From positions 143,990 through 207,989 of the forward strand of contig NZ_CAJSLV010000035.1 in the NCBI RefSeq assembly GCF_907177275.1: a stretch of DNA of 64,000 nt. Direction: 5' to 3'. Below, in pieces: positions 18,446-31,761 of this stretch (the first letter of the stretch is position 1; every line of letters begins with the position of its first letter). Made by a program: the position numbers and the translations under genes. The stretch is from Actinacidiphila cocklensis. GTDB taxonomy: Bacteria > Actinomycetota > Actinomycetes > Streptomycetales > Streptomycetaceae. The notes under the pieces are model-generated. The model was not told where the DNA came from. It saw only the letters and a list, made by a program, of their open reading frames with translations, and did not search any database.

Positions 18446-19935
18446 AGCTGGGGTGCCTCCTCAAGCAGCGGGTGGCCCCACTTCTTCACGAAGGCGGCCT
18501 CGACGGCGGCGCCGACCCGGTAGAGCCGGTCGTCCTTGAGCGCGGGGGCGATGATCTGCAGTCCCACCGGTAGACCGTCCTCCGGCGCCAACCCGCAGGG
18601 CAGCGACATCGCCGCGTTGCCCGCCAGGTTGACCGGGATGGTGCACAGGTCGACGAGATACATGGCCAGCGGGTCGTCGACCCGCTCGCCGAGCGGGAAG
18701 GCCGTGGTCGGGGTGGTCGGCGAGACCAGCACGTCGACCGACTCGAAGGCCTTCTCGAAATCCCGGGTGATCAGGGTGCGGACCTTCTGGGCCGAACCGT
18801 AGTAGGCGTCGTAGTAGCCGGAGCTGAGCGCGTACGTGCCCAGGATGATCCGGCGCTTGACCTCGGCGCCGAAACCGGCCTCGCGGGTCAGCGCGGTCAC
18901 GTCCTCGGCGGACCTCGTGCCGTCGTCGCCGACCCGCATGCCGTAGCGCATCGCGTCGAAGCGGGCCAGGTTGCTGGAGCACTCCGACGGCGCGATCAGG
19001 TAGTACGCGGCCAGCGCGTACACGAACGACGGGCAGGAGATCTCCACGACCTCGGCGCCCAGCTCGCGCAGCACCTCGACCGACTCGTCGAAGCGCTGCA
19101 CCACGCCGGCCTGGTAGCCGTCGCCGCCCAGCTCCTTGACGACGCCGATGCGCATCCCGCGGACGTCACCGCTGCGGGCGGCCTCGACCACCGGCGGGAC
19201 GGGCGCGTCGATCGACGTGGAGTCCAGGGGGTCGTGGCCGCCGATCGCCTCGTGCAGCAGCGCCGCGTCCAGCACCGTACGGGCGCACGGCCCGCCCTGG
19301 TCGAGCGAGGAGGAGAAGGCGACCATGCCGTAGCGGGACACCCCGCCGTAGGTGGGCTTCACACCGACCGTGCCGGTGACCGCGGCGGGCTGCCGGATCG
19401 AGCCGCCGGTGTCGGTGCCGAGCGCCAGCGGCGCCTGGTACGACGCGAGCGCCGCGGCGCTGCCGCCGCCCGAGCCGCCCGGAATACGCGTCAGGTCCCA
19501 CGGGTTGCCCGTCGGCCCGTACGCGCTGTTCTCGGTGGACGACCCCATGGCGAACTCGTCCATGTTGGTCTTGCCCAGGATCACCACGTCGGCGGCCTTG
19601 AGGCGCTTGGTCACCGTCGAGTCGTACGGCGGCAGCCAGCCCTCCAGGATCTTCGAGCCGACGGTGGTGGGCACGCCCTCGGTGGTGAAGATGTCCTTCA
19701 TCGCCAGCGGCACACCGGCCAGCGGACCCAGCGGCTCGCCCGCGGCGCGCTTGGCGTCCACCGCACGGGCCTGCGCCAGTGCGCCCTCCCGGTCGATGTG
19801 CAGGAAGGCGTGCACCTTCTCGTCCACGGCCTCGATCCTGGCCAGGTGCGCCTCGGTGACCTCGACCGCGGTCAGCTCGCCCGACGCGATCTTCTCCGCC
19901 GTCTGCGCGGCGGTCAGCCTGATGATGTCCGTCAT
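18442..19935 (-). CDS. gatA: Asp/Glu-tRNA amidotransferase subunit A
   Basis: Glutaminase/amidase subunit of GatCAB, 497 residues. It has the amidase signature with the catalytic Lys in [13 protein letters not shown], the Gly/Ser-rich loop [13 protein letters not shown] and the cis-Ser/Ser pair in [13 protein letters not shown]. It starts five bases after the gatC stop and overlaps the next small gene by four bases. Together with GatB and GatC it makes Gln-tRNA in organisms without a glutaminyl-tRNA synthetase. Confidence 0.96.
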   Translation of the reverse strand: MTDIIRLTAAQTAEKIASGELTAVEVTEAHLARIEAVDEKVHAFLHIDREGALAQARAVDAKRAAGEPLGPLAGVPLAMKDIFTTEGVPTTVGSKILEGWLPPYDSTVTKRLKAADVVILGKTNMDEFAMGSSTENSAYGPTGNPWDLTRIPGGSGGGSAAALASYQAPLALGTDTGGSIRQPAAVTGTVGVKPTYGGVSRYGMVAFSSSLDQGGPCARTVLDAALLHEAIGGHDPLDSTSIDAPVPPVVEAARSGDVRGMRIGVVKELGGDGYQAGVVQRFDESVEVLRELGAEVVEISCPSFVYALAAYYLIAPSECSSNLARFDAMRYGMRVGDDGTRSAEDVTALTREAGFGAEVKRRIILGTYALSSGYYDAYYGSAQKVRTLITRDFEKAFESVDVLVSPTTPTTAFPLGERVDDPLAMYLVDLCTIPVNLAGNAAMSLPCGLAPEDGLPVGLQIIAPALKDDRLYRVGAAVEAAFVKKWGHPLLEEAPQL

Positions 19936-19940
19936 CGCGA

Positions 19941-20237
19941 TCAGTCCTCCCCCAGGATCTGCGGCACCTTGAAGCGCTGCTGCTCCTGCGCGGGAGCACC
20001 CGACAGCGCCTGCTGCGGGGTCAGCGAGGGGCGGACGGTGTCCGGCCGCATGACGTTGGTCAGCGGCAGCGGGTGCGAGGTCGGCGGTACGTCCTCGCCG
20101 GCCACCTCGGTGACGCGGGCGACCGCGCCGATGATGTCGTCAAGCTGTCCGGCGAAGTGGTCCAGCTCGTCCCCGGACAGTTCCAGACGTGCCAGCCGGC
20201 CGAGGTGAGCGACCTCCTCACGCGTGATGCCAGGCAT
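19941..20237 (-). CDS. gatC: Asp/Glu-tRNA amidotransferase subunit C
   Basis: A 98-residue subunit that wraps around GatA and stabilises the complex. The sequence [20 protein letters not shown] followed by [18 protein letters not shown] and the [13 protein letters not shown] tail is diagnostic. The ATG at 20237 is the family start; the frame is open further upstream but that part is antisense-like repeat sequence. It is first in the gat operon, so the promoter should lie in 20238-20330. Confidence 0.95.
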   Translation of the reverse strand: MPGITREEVAHLGRLARLELSGDELDHFAGQLDDIIGAVARVTEVAGEDVPPTSHPLPLTNVMRPDTVRPSLTPQQALSGAPAQEQQRFKVPQILGED

Positions 20238-20676
20238 GCGGTTTCGATCCTCTGCGGGGTGAGACGACGGTGTGGCCCCCAATCCTATGGGCCGCCGCCC
20301 CCATCCCGCGAAACACTTCCCCCTCCGGGGGGCTGCCCGGCTCCCCCGGCGCGGAGGACGCCCACCCGCGGGCCGCGGTGGCTGGGGGGTGCCTCTACGT
20401 CGGGCGGTGCCGCCCAGGGGCGCGGGGAACTGCGCGCGCGGCCGGCCACCGGCCGGTGGTCCGGCGCGGACGGAACAGCCCCTTTGGGTCGGTGGCGACC
20501 CGCGCGCCGGTGGGAGCTGGTGGCGCAGTTCCGCCCCCAGAGCCGCCTGGATGCGGTAGCGGTCCGTCGCCACACGACGCCCGGCGGGACGGCGCGCCCA
20601 CGCGGCGCCAGCCGCAGACGCAGCCACGCGCCCCTGGAAGCTCGGCGCCGCCGAAGTGCTCGGCCCCGCCGAAGGG
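20238..20676. repeat. Intergenic region with dispersed repeats
   Basis: This 439-bp interval separates gatC from the upstream GGDEF-EAL gene, both on the minus strand. It contains the dispersed element GGGGCGCGGGGAACTGCGCG at about 20416-20435, followed by the short palindrome GGCCGGCCACCGGCCGG, and a degenerate inverted copy at 20521-20538. It should also hold the gat promoter. No convincing gene was seen. Confidence 0.5.
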
Positions 20677-22926
20677 CTAGGCCCGTTCGACCGCAGGGAC
20701 GGTAGGCGTGTCCGCAGGGACGGGCGGGAGGGCCGGGAGGGCCGGGAGGGGGCCGGCGACGGCGGCCGGCAGGGCGCCGCGTTCCCCTCGGGCGAGAAGC
20801 CACTTCGTGGCCTCGTCGGGCGGCATCGCGGCGGCGACGAGCCACCCCTGCACCGCGTCGCAGTGCAGGTCCCGCAGCCGCTCCCAGGTCTCGTCGTCCT
20901 CGACGCCCTCCGCCACGACCATCAGGCCGAGCGAGTGCGCGAGGTCGACCGTGCAGCGCACGATCTCCGCGTCCTCGGTGTCGACCACGAGCCGTGCCAC
21001 GAAGGAGCGGTCGATCTTGAGCTCGCTGACGGGCAGCCGCCGCAGGTGCACCAGCGACGAATAGCCCGTGCCGAAGTCGTCGAGCGACATCTTGACGCCG
21101 TGGCCGGTCAGGCCGTTGAGCGTATCGGCGGCGCGCTGCGGGTCCTCCAGCAGGACGTGTTCCGTTATCTCCAGCTGCAGCGACCCCGGCGGCACCTTGT
21201 GCCTGGCCAGCCGGGCGGCGACGGTGCCGGCGAAACCGGGGCTGTGGACGTCGCGCGGCGAGACGTTGACGGCGACCGGCACGTCGAGGCCCATCCGGCG
21301 CCAGTCGGCGACCTGCGCCAGCGCGGTGTCCAGGACGTACTCGGTCAGCAGCGGCATCAGGCCGGACGTCTCGGCCATCGTGATGAATTCCTCGGGGTTG
21401 ACCCGGCCCCGCTCCGGGTGCTCCCAGCGGACCAGCGCCTCCAGGCCGGCCACCCGGCCGTCGAAGCGCACCTTCGGCTGGTAGTGCAGCTCGACGTCGC
21501 CGGCGTCGAGCGCCCGGCGCAGGTCGCCGAGCAGGCCGAGCCGGTCGGGGGTGTTGCCGTCCCTGGCGGCCTCGTAGACCTCGACCCCGCTGCGGTCCCG
21601 CTTGGCCTGGTACATCGCCACGTCGGCCCGCCGCAGCAGCCCTTCCGCGTCCCTCGCGTGGTCGGGGAAGACCGCGACGCCCGCGCTGGCCTCCAGCACC
21701 AGCGAGAGGCCGTCGAGGCTGAGGGGCGAGGCGAGCGCGGCGACCAGTGTCCTGGCGATCCGCTGGGCGCGGGTCGGCGAGTCGCAGCCGGGCAGCAGGA
21801 CGGCGAACTCGTCGCCGCCGAGCCGGGCCGCCTCGGCGCCGCGCGGCAGCGCGAGCCGCAGGCGGTCGGCGACCTGGACCAGCAGCCGGTCGCCTGCCAG
21901 GTGCCCGAGGGTGTCGTTGACGGAACGGAACTTGTCCAGGTCGATCAGGATCAGCCCGACCCGCCCGCAGCCGTCCGGCGGATGGGTGCCGCCACCGCCA
22001 CTGCCGCCGCTGGCGGCCAGGAAGCCGGGCTCGGCCCGCTCGTAGTCCTCCTGGGCGTCGTCCAGGGCGGTCCAGGCCCGCTCCAGCAGCCACTGCCGGT
22101 TGGGCAGCCCGGTGAGCGGGTCGCGCAACTGCTCCTCGGCGCGGGCGTGCGCGATCCACAGCGTCGAGTCCAGCGCGATCAGGGGTACGGAGAACAGCGG
22201 CAGCAGCGCCGGCTTGTCGCAGGCGACGACCAGGATCAGCGGGGAGATGCCGAGCAGCGCGCCGCCGAACATGCCCTGCCGGATCAGCGCCGACCTGGCG
22301 ACGGTGGGCAGTCCTGCGCCGCGGGGTGCGAAGGCGCACCACAGCAGGGCGCGGGTGGTGGCCAGGTAGGTCAGCGCCGCCAGGATGACGATCGGTACCG
22401 CGGTCACCGTCCAGTCCGCGGGGTGCCAGGGGTGTTCGACGCTGGGTCGGGTGCCGCACAGGGCCAGCATCAGGGCGCCGGCGCCGATGCCGAGGATGTC
22501 GATCGAGCCGTAGAGCACGGCCTGCCGCCAGCGGTGCCTGCGGGCGGCGCCGACCAGGGTGACCACGGCGAGGCTGACGAGTACCGCCGGCACCCAGCCG
22601 TGGACCATCAGCATGGCGAGGGTGAGGGCGGCGCCGGAACCGGTGCCGCCCCACCATCGGTCCCGCCCCATCGCCACCAGGTGGCCGACGATGATGCCGG
22701 TGAGGATCGCGAAGCCCCAGCCGGCGGTGCCGCAGGGGAACAGCGCGTGGCCGTGGCGCAGTACCCGGATGACGCCGGCCGCCAGGCAGACCGCGGCGGC
22801 CGGCGGTGCCGCGCGCCGCACCAGCGTGCGGGACAGCGACGGCGTGAGGGCCGGGGGCGCGACCGCGGGCGCGGGTGCGGGTGCACTCTGCGGCGGCGCC
22901 GCCCTGGCACTCTCCGTCGGTCGCAT
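20677..22926 (-). CDS. Membrane GGDEF-EAL c-di-GMP enzyme, RmdB-like
   Basis: Predicted c-di-GMP phosphodiesterase or bifunctional enzyme of 749 residues. Six to eight hydrophobic segments fill residues 40-260. The GGDEF domain (GGDEF at 370-374) has no RxxD inhibitory site (PRGAEAARL). The EAL domain is intact, with EALVRW (496-501), VNVS, EITE, DDFGTG (616-621), LKIDRSF, AEGVE (672-676 region) and VQGW. It is followed by an Ala/Pro-rich tail. ATG 22926 was chosen because GAGAGGG lies six bases upstream; longer starts up to 23160 are possible. Its place between ligA and the gat operon is that of rmdB in S. coelicolor, as I recall, so it is the likely orthologue. Confidence 0.88.
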   Translation of the reverse strand: MRPTESARAAPPQSAPAPAPAVAPPALTPSLSRTLVRRAAPPAAAVCLAAGVIRVLRHGHALFPCGTAGWGFAILTGIIVGHLVAMGRDRWWGGTGSGAALTLAMLMVHGWVPAVLVSLAVVTLVGAARRHRWRQAVLYGSIDILGIGAGALMLALCGTRPSVEHPWHPADWTVTAVPIVILAALTYLATTRALLWCAFAPRGAGLPTVARSALIRQGMFGGALLGISPLILVVACDKPALLPLFSVPLIALDSTLWIAHARAEEQLRDPLTGLPNRQWLLERAWTALDDAQEDYERAEPGFLAASGGSGGGGTHPPDGCGRVGLILIDLDKFRSVNDTLGHLAGDRLLVQVADRLRLALPRGAEAARLGGDEFAVLLPGCDSPTRAQRIARTLVAALASPLSLDGLSLVLEASAGVAVFPDHARDAEGLLRRADVAMYQAKRDRSGVEVYEAARDGNTPDRLGLLGDLRRALDAGDVELHYQPKVRFDGRVAGLEALVRWEHPERGRVNPEEFITMAETSGLMPLLTEYVLDTALAQVADWRRMGLDVPVAVNVSPRDVHSPGFAGTVAARLARHKVPPGSLQLEITEHVLLEDPQRAADTLNGLTGHGVKMSLDDFGTGYSSLVHLRRLPVSELKIDRSFVARLVVDTEDAEIVRCTVDLAHSLGLMVVAEGVEDDETWERLRDLHCDAVQGWLVAAAMPPDEATKWLLARGERGALPAAVAGPLPALPALPPVPADTPTVPAVERA

Positions 22927-23146
22927 GCCTGTCCCTCTCGCAGCCCGTCTGGCAAGCAGGTCCATCGCGCCCTGCCCACGGTCGAGTTCCGCATGTGCTG
23001 CCGGAACGTTCATCCCGGCGGGCGCGCGTCTCAACACTAGGCCGCCTTGTGCCGTCCCGGGCACCGATCGACCGTGGTTGCCCGAATGCGACCAGGCACA
23101 TCGACGTATTCTGATATAGGCCGATCGGGTGACATCCCCGGTCCAT

Positions 23147-26406
<3,260 letters not shown>

Positions 26407-26477
26407 GCCGGAAGGGTAAGCCCTCCGGGCTGCGGCGATCCGTCCCCACCGGACCGCACGGCCACCGAGGACAGTGC

Positions 26478-27176
26478 CTAGGCGCCCGGGCGGAGGGTGA
26501 GGTCGGTGAGTTCGGCGTCGCGGGGGAGGTCGAGGGCCGTCAGGAGGCTGGTGGCCACGGACTCGGGGGCGATCCAGCGGGCCGGGTCGTAGGGCTTGCC
26601 CTCCTGCTGGTGGACCTTCTGCTGCATCGGGGTCGCGGTCCTGCTCGGGTAGACCGAGGTGACCCGGACACCGGACGCGTGCTCCTCCGCGCGCAGGGCG
26701 TCGGCCAGCGCGCGCAGCCCGAACTTGCTCGCGCCGTACGCGCTCCACTCACCGCTGACGCTCAGCCCCGACGTGGAGTTGACGAAGACGACGTGGCCGC
26801 GGGACAGCCGCAGTTGCGGCAGCAGCAGCCGGGTCAGCTCGGCCGGACCCATCAGGTTGACGGCCAGCGTCTGCTGCCAGACCTTCGGGGTGAGGTCCCC
26901 GACCAGGCCCAGCTCGACGGTGCCCGCGATGTGCAGCAGCGAGTCCAGCCGGTCGGGCGGCGACTGGTGGCCCAGCGCCCAGGACAGCCGGGCGGGCTCG
27001 GCCAGGTCGCCGACCAGGGTGCGGGAACCGGGGTGGCGGTCGGCCAGCTCCTTCGCCCGCCCCGCGTCCCTGGCCAGCAGCCACACCTCGTCGCCGCGCT
27101 CCAGCAGCCGCTGAGCGACGGCGCTGCCGATGCCGGAGCCGGCACCGGTGACCAGGTGGATGCGCGGGCCGCTCAC
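26478..27176 (-). CDS. SDR family oxidoreductase
   Basis: Short-chain dehydrogenase of 232 residues. The NAD(P) motif is VTGAGSGIGSAVAQRLL. The acidic DLAEP, the NSTSG serine and the YGASK catalytic Tyr/Lys follow in normal spacing. The protein ends soon after the ALDLPRDAELTDLTLRP segment. GTG 27176 overlaps the stop of the LOG-family gene (GTGA), so the genes are coupled. The substrate is unknown. Confidence 0.9.
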   Translation of the reverse strand: MSGPRIHLVTGAGSGIGSAVAQRLLERGDEVWLLARDAGRAKELADRHPGSRTLVGDLAEPARLSWALGHQSPPDRLDSLLHIAGTVELGLVGDLTPKVWQQTLAVNLMGPAELTRLLLPQLRLSRGHVVFVNSTSGLSVSGEWSAYGASKFGLRALADALRAEEHASGVRVTSVYPSRTATPMQQKVHQQEGKPYDPARWIAPESVATSLLTALDLPRDAELTDLTLRPGA

Positions 27177-27703
27177 AGCTGCTTCCGGAGGTACGCGAGG
27201 GCGTCGGCGCCGTCCGCCGCGAAGTACACCAGCTCGGACAGCGGGAGCGGCAGGAAGCCCTCGGCGTCCATCCTGCGCAGCTGCAGCTCCAGACCGTCGT
27301 AGAAACCGGCGCTGTTCAGCAGCACCACCGGCTTGCCGTGCAGCCCGTGCTTCTTCAGCTCCAGGATCTCGGTCGCCTCGTCCAGGGTGCCGGTGCCGCC
27401 GACCATCACGACGACGGCGTCGGAGCGCCGCAGCAGCTCGGCCTTGCGCTCCGCGAGGTCGGCGGCGACGACCATCTCGTCGGCGTTGGTGCGCGCCTTG
27501 TCGTGGAGGAAGACCACCGAGACGCCGACCAGCCGGCCGCCGGCCTCCTGGACGGCGTCCGCGACGACCTTCATCAGGCCCGACTCGGAGCCGCCCCACA
27601 CCAGGGTGTGGCCGCCGTCGCCGAGCAGCTTGCCGAACTCGCGGGCCGGCTCCGTGTACTGCTTGCCGAGGTCGGCGGCGGACAGGAAGACGCCGATGTT
27701 CAT
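27173..27703 (-). CDS. LOG-family (TIGR00730) nucleotide hydrolase-like protein
   Basis: A 176-residue Rossmann-like protein of the lysine-decarboxylase-like/LOG family, whose members split cytokinin or purine nucleoside monophosphates into base and ribose 5-phosphate. It has the [20 protein letters not shown] segment and the PGGxGTxxE-type motif, here [14 protein letters not shown]. The ATG overlaps the mnmA stop (ATGA at 27700-27703) and its TGA overlaps the SDR start. The true substrate is uncertain. Confidence 0.88.
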   Translation of the reverse strand: MNIGVFLSAADLGKQYTEPAREFGKLLGDGGHTLVWGGSESGLMKVVADAVQEAGGRLVGVSVVFLHDKARTNADEMVVAADLAERKAELLRRSDAVVVMVGGTGTLDEATEILELKKHGLHGKPVVLLNSAGFYDGLELQLRRMDAEGFLPLPLSELVYFAADGADALAYLRKQL

Positions 27704-28857
27704 ACGGTCACCGAGGGCTTCTCCTGGTTGCGGGTGGTGGCACGGTCCGTGGTGGCGATGGTCGCGGAGCCGACGACGCGCGTGCCGTCGTAGAGCACCA
27801 CGGCCTGTCCCGGTGCGATACCGCGCACCGGGTCGGCGAAGCGCACGCGCAGCTCGCCGCCGACGACCTCCGCGGTCACCGGTACGTCCTCGCCGTGGGC
27901 GCGCAACTGCGCCGTGTACGCGGCGGCGCCGCTCGGCGGGGTGCCGCACCAGCGGGGGCGGATCGCGGTGAGCGCGGTCACGTCGAGGGCTTCCACGGGG
28001 CCGACGGTGACGGTGTTGTCGACCGGCGAGATGTCCAGCACATAGCGCGGCTTGCCGTCGTCCGCGGGGATGCCTAGCCGCAGGCCCTTGCGCTGGCCGA
28101 TGGTGAAGCCGAACGCCCCTTCGTGGGTGCCGACCTGGGCACCGGTCTCGTCGACGATGGCGCCCTCGGCGCTGCCGAGGCTCTTGGCCAGGAAGCCCTG
28201 CGTGTCGCCGTCGGCGATGAAGCAGATGTCGTGGCTGTCGGGCTTCTTCGCCACCGCGAGGCCGCGGCGGGCGGCCTCGGCGCGGATCTCGTCCTTGGTG
28301 GTGAGGGTGTCGCCGAGCGGGAACATCGCGTGCGCCAACTGCCGCTCGTCCAGCACGCCGAGCACGTAGGACTGGTCCTTGGCCGCGTCGCTCGCCCGGT
28401 GCAGCTCACGGGAGCCGTCCTCGCGGGTGACCACCGTCGCGTAGTGCCCGGTGCAGACCGCGTCGAAGCCCAGCGCAAGCGCCTTGTCGAGCAGCGCGGC
28501 GAACTTGATCTTCTCGTTGCACCGCAGGCAGGGGTTGGGGGTGCGGCCCGCCGCGTACTCGGCGACGAAGTCCGCGACCACGTCCTCGCGGAAGCGCTCG
28601 GCGAGATCCCACACGTAGAAGGGGATGCCGATGACGTCGGCCGCGCGGCGGGCGTCCCGGGAGTCCTCCACCGTGCAGCAGCCGCGGGCACCGGTCCTGA
28701 AACTCTGCGGATTCGCCGACAGCGCCAGGTGGACGCCGGTCACGTCGTGCCCTGCCTCCGCGGCGCGGGCTGCGGCGACCGCGGAGTCGACGCCGCCGCT
28801 CATGGCGGCGAGCACGCGCAGCCGCCGGCGCTCGGGGGGATGGGGGAAGTCGTTCAC
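27700..28857 (-). CDS. mnmA: tRNA-specific 2-thiouridylase
   Basis: Adds sulfur to C2 of the wobble uridine in Lys, Glu and Gln tRNAs. 385 residues. It has the ATP-pyrophosphatase P-loop [16 protein letters not shown], the first catalytic Cys in [12 protein letters not shown] and the second in [10 protein letters not shown]. The GQRKGLRLG element and C-terminal beta-barrel are also present. The sulfur comes from a cysteine desulfurase; one is encoded 1.7 kb away at 30529. GTG 28857 is used as the start but its ribosome-binding site is weak. It is the first gene of the operon running to ligA. Confidence 0.95.
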   Translation of the reverse strand: MNDFPHPPERRRLRVLAAMSGGVDSAVAAARAAEAGHDVTGVHLALSANPQSFRTGARGCCTVEDSRDARRAADVIGIPFYVWDLAERFREDVVADFVAEYAAGRTPNPCLRCNEKIKFAALLDKALALGFDAVCTGHYATVVTREDGSRELHRASDAAKDQSYVLGVLDERQLAHAMFPLGDTLTTKDEIRAEAARRGLAVAKKPDSHDICFIADGDTQGFLAKSLGSAEGAIVDETGAQVGTHEGAFGFTIGQRKGLRLGIPADDGKPRYVLDISPVDNTVTVGPVEALDVTALTAIRPRWCGTPPSGAAAYTAQLRAHGEDVPVTAEVVGGELRVRFADPVRGIAPGQAVVLYDGTRVVGSATIATTDRATTRNQEKPSVTV

Positions 28858-29180
28858 CCGTCCAGGGTAACGGCCCGTCCGCGGCGGGCCGCCGGGTTAT
28901 CCACAGGGGGCGGGCAGCGGTGCGCCCGGCAGCCCTCCGGCGGCAGGAAGCCGAGGCTGCGGGCGTCGACCTGGCTCGGTGCCACCGGCGAGCCGTCCAC
29001 CGGGGGAAGCGTGGTCCGGCGATCGAGCGCGGCGCCGCACGGGCGGGGAATCCACTCCATCAGTGGGGCGCGCGATTTCGGTACGCCCGACCGGAAGAGA
29101 TAAGCGGGCGCTCAGCGTTGTGCACTTCGGGCTCCTACCGGCCTGGACAACCCGCGCCTACTGATGGGTAACATCGACTC
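28858..29180. other. Divergent intergenic region mnmA / thioesterase gene
   Basis: This 323-bp interval carries the outward promoters of the mnmA operon and the thioesterase-like gene. It holds one DnaA-box-like TTATCCACA at 28897-28905 and the candidate promoter at 29144-29174. No convincing gene was seen. Confidence 0.45.
29144..29174 (+). promoter_or_regulatory. Candidate promoter of a leaderless transcript
   Basis: TGGACA (29144-29149) and TAACAT (29169-29174) are 19 bp apart. The ATG at 29181 lies 7 bp after the -10, and no ribosome-binding site is seen before it. This pattern fits leaderless transcription starting at or near the ATG. Confidence 0.4.
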
Positions 29181-30047
29181 ATGGCATATGCAGCGGCCCG
29201 TGCGGCCATCGAGGACAGCGAGTTCGACCGCGACACCGCGGTGGTGGCCAGGCCGGGCGAGCCCGGCACGTACGACGCCGAGCTGTCGGCGGGCTGGACG
29301 ATCATCAGGGCCGTCAACGGCGGCTACCTGCTCGCCATGGTCGGCCGCGCCCTGCGGGCCACGCTGCCGCACCCCGACCCGATCACCATCACGGCGCACT
29401 ATCTGACGGCGTCGGAGCCGGGTCCCGCCGTGATCAGGACCGAGACGGTGCGCGCCGGGCGCACCATGTCGACCGGGCAGGCCTCGCTCTACCAGCACGA
29501 CGAGGACGGGCGCGAGGTCGAGCGCATCCGCGTCGTCGCAGCGTACGGCGACCTCGGCGCGCTCCCTGACGACGTCCGCACCACGGCGAAGCCGCCGGTG
29601 ATGCCGTCCTACGACGACTGCGTCAGCTCGGCCGACGCGCCCGACGATGTGCCCGGGCCCGTCGTCGGCTCCACCGCGATCCTCGACCGGCTCGACCTGC
29701 GGCTCGACCCCGCCACCGCAGGCTGGGCGATCGGCGCCCCCTCCGGCGCCGGCGACATGCGCGGCTGGCTCGGCCTCGCCGACGGGCGCGACCACGACGC
29801 GATGTCGCTGCTGCTGGCCGTCGACGCGCTGCCGCCCACCGCTTTCGACCTCGGGCTCGCCGGGTGGGTGCCGACGCTCGAACTGACCGTGCACCTGCGG
29901 TGCCGGCCCGCGCCCGGGCCGGTGCGGGTCTCCCTGACGACCCGCAACCTGGCCGGCGGCCTGCTGGAGGAGGACGCGGAGGTCTGGGACTCCGCGGATC
30001 GCCTCGTGGCCCAGTCCCGCCAGCTGGCTCGCGCCCCGCGTCCCTGA
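29181..30047 (+). CDS. Acyl-CoA thioesterase-like (double hotdog) protein
   Basis: A 288-residue protein of the TesB-like thioesterase superfamily. The first hotdog has AGWTIIRAVNGGYLLAMVGRA and the strand ITITAHYLTASEPGPAVIRT. The second has GWLGLADGRDHDAMSLLLAVDAL, LELTVHLRCRPAPGPVRVSL and LLEEDAEVWDSADRLVAQS. It would cleave acyl-CoA thioesters; the acyl group is unknown. There is no ribosome-binding site at the ATG, and a promoter-like pair suggests a leaderless message. Confidence 0.85.
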   Translation: MAYAAARAAIEDSEFDRDTAVVARPGEPGTYDAELSAGWTIIRAVNGGYLLAMVGRALRATLPHPDPITITAHYLTASEPGPAVIRTETVRAGRTMSTGQASLYQHDEDGREVERIRVVAAYGDLGALPDDVRTTAKPPVMPSYDDCVSSADAPDDVPGPVVGSTAILDRLDLRLDPATAGWAIGAPSGAGDMRGWLGLADGRDHDAMSLLLAVDALPPTAFDLGLAGWVPTLELTVHLRCRPAPGPVRVSLTTRNLAGGLLEEDAEVWDSADRLVAQSRQLARAPRP

Positions 30048-30528
30048 CCCCCCGGGGTGCCCCCGTCCCCCGCCCCGGGACCTTCCCCCGGTCCGTGGCC
30101 GGTCGTGCAGTTCCGCCCTCAGAGCTTCGCCTGGGGGTACCCCAGCGCCCCTGTTGGCCTGCGTCCTCCAACGCACAGCATTCGGCCCCTGCCGGAGGCT
30201 CGCCCTCCCCGCAGAAGGCAAGCCCATGGGGGCGCGGGGAACTGCGCGCGCAACCACGACGCGGCCGCAGGCAAGCAACGCAGCTCAAGGGGCAGGACCT
30301 CAGGGGCGCGGGGAATCGGGCGGCCAGCCGGAGCGGACCGGAACTGCGAACGCCACCGCACGTGGCACCCACCCAGGGCGCGCGGGGAACTGCGCGCGCA
30401 ACCACGAACCGGGGGAAGGTCCCGGGGCGGGGGAAAGGGGCACCCCCCGGGGGGCAGGCGGGCGCGCAGCGCGAGGAGCAGTCACCGGGGCATGGCAGCA
30501 CCCCAGTGGAACGTAGAATCGGGAGATC
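30048..30528. repeat. Intergenic region with dispersed repeats
   Basis: This 481-bp stretch before the cysteine desulfurase gene contains the dispersed element four times: GGTCGTGCAGTTCCGCCCTC at about 30101-30120, GGGGGCGCGGGGAACTGCGC at 30227-30246, GGGGCGCGGGGAAT at 30302-30315, and GGGCGCGCGGGGAACTGCGC at 30376-30395. The last and second copies are followed by GCGCAACCACGA. TAGAAT at 30514-30519 may be a -10 box. No gene was seen. Confidence 0.6.
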
Positions 30529-31695
30529 ATGGCCTACTTCGATCACGCCGCCACCACGCCCATGCTCCCGGAGGCGGTCGAGGCGATGACCGCACACCTC
30601 ACCGTGACGGGGAACGCGTCCGCCCTGCACGCGGCGGGCCGGCGTGCCCGGCGGACCGTGGAGGAGTCGCGGGAGGCCCTGGCGGCAGCCCTCGGCGCGC
30701 GCCCGAGCGAGATCGTCTTCACCGGCGGCGGCACGGAGTCGGACAACCTGGCCGTCAAGGGCCTGTTCTGGGCGCGCAGGGCGGCGGACCCGCGCCGGGT
30801 CCGCGTCCTGGCCAGCCCGGTGGAGCACCACGCGGTGCTGGACGCCGTCCACTGGCTGGCCGACCACGAGGGCGCCGTCGTGGAGTGGCTGCCGGTGGAC
30901 TCCTACGGCAGGGTGCAGCCCGAGGCGCTGCGCGCGGCCCTGGCGGCGCGGCCCGAGGACGTGGCCCTGGTCACGGTCATGTGGGCGAACAACGAGGTCG
31001 GCACGATCCTCCCGGTGAGCGCCCTCGCAGAGGTATGCGCCGAGTTCGGCGTGCCGATGCATTCCGACGCGGTGCAGGCGTTCGGGCAGACCGGTGTCGA
31101 CTTCGCCGCCAGTGGCCTGGACGCGATGACGGTGACCGGGCACAAGGTCGGCGGCCCGTACGGCATCGGCGCGCTGGTGCTGCGCAGGGACGACACCCCG
31201 GTGCCGCTGCTGCACGGCGGCGAGCAGGAGCGCAGCAGGTCCGGCACCCTCGATGTGCCGGCCATCGCGGCCTTCGCCACAGCCGGCGCAATTGCCGCGG
31301 AAAGGCGGGAGCAGTACACCGCGGAGGTCGGTGCGCTGCGTGACGAACTGGTGCGCGGTGTACGGGCCGCGGTGCCCGACGTGATCCTCAACGGCGACCC
31401 CTCCCCCGAGGGCCGCCTCGCGGCGAACGCGCACTTCACCTTCCCCGGCTGCGAGGGCGACGCCCTCCTGCTGCTGCTGGACGCCCAGGGCATCGCCTGC
31501 TCGACCGGCTCGGCATGCACCGCGGGTGTCGCGCAGCCCAGCCACGTCCTGCTGGCCATGGGCCAGCCGGCCACCCACGCCAGGGCCACGCTGCGCTTCT
31601 CGCTCGGCCACACCTCGACCGCGGACGAGGTCGCGGAGGTGGTCAGGGCGATCGGACCTGCCGTCACCCGTGCCAGGACCGCGGGCCAGACCTGA
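30529..31695 (+). CDS. Cysteine desulfurase (NifS/IscS class)
   Basis: PLP enzyme taking sulfur from cysteine to an active-site persulfide for tRNA thiolation or Fe-S cluster assembly. 388 residues. It has [10 protein letters not shown] at the start, the HHAVLDA His, [12 protein letters not shown], the PLP Lys in [11 protein letters not shown] and the catalytic Cys in [20 protein letters not shown] 30529 has GGGAG four bases upstream. It is not in an operon with mnmA but close to it, which suggests it feeds MnmA. The sdaA product also needs a 4Fe-4S cluster. Confidence 0.93.
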   Translation: MAYFDHAATTPMLPEAVEAMTAHLTVTGNASALHAAGRRARRTVEESREALAAALGARPSEIVFTGGGTESDNLAVKGLFWARRAADPRRVRVLASPVEHHAVLDAVHWLADHEGAVVEWLPVDSYGRVQPEALRAALAARPEDVALVTVMWANNEVGTILPVSALAEVCAEFGVPMHSDAVQAFGQTGVDFAASGLDAMTVTGHKVGGPYGIGALVLRRDDTPVPLLHGGEQERSRSGTLDVPAIAAFATAGAIAAERREQYTAEVGALRDELVRGVRAAVPDVILNGDPSPEGRLAANAHFTFPGCEGDALLLLLDAQGIACSTGSACTAGVAQPSHVLLAMGQPATHARATLRFSLGHTSTADEVAEVVRAIGPAVTRARTAGQT

Positions 31696-31761
31696 CGCCG
31701 CGCGCGCAGTCGCCCGCTGTCCCGGGCAGACGGACGGCGGAGACGACGCTACGGTCGTGGG

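Noticed and set aside
19941..20627. Longer gatC with about 130 extra N-terminal residues
   Set aside because: The extra part lies in the repeat-rich intergenic region, and [12 protein letters not shown] is the known family start.
27333..27971. Plus-strand frames in the LOG/mnmA region
   Set aside because: Antisense shadows of genes joined by ATGA and GTGA overlaps on the minus strand.
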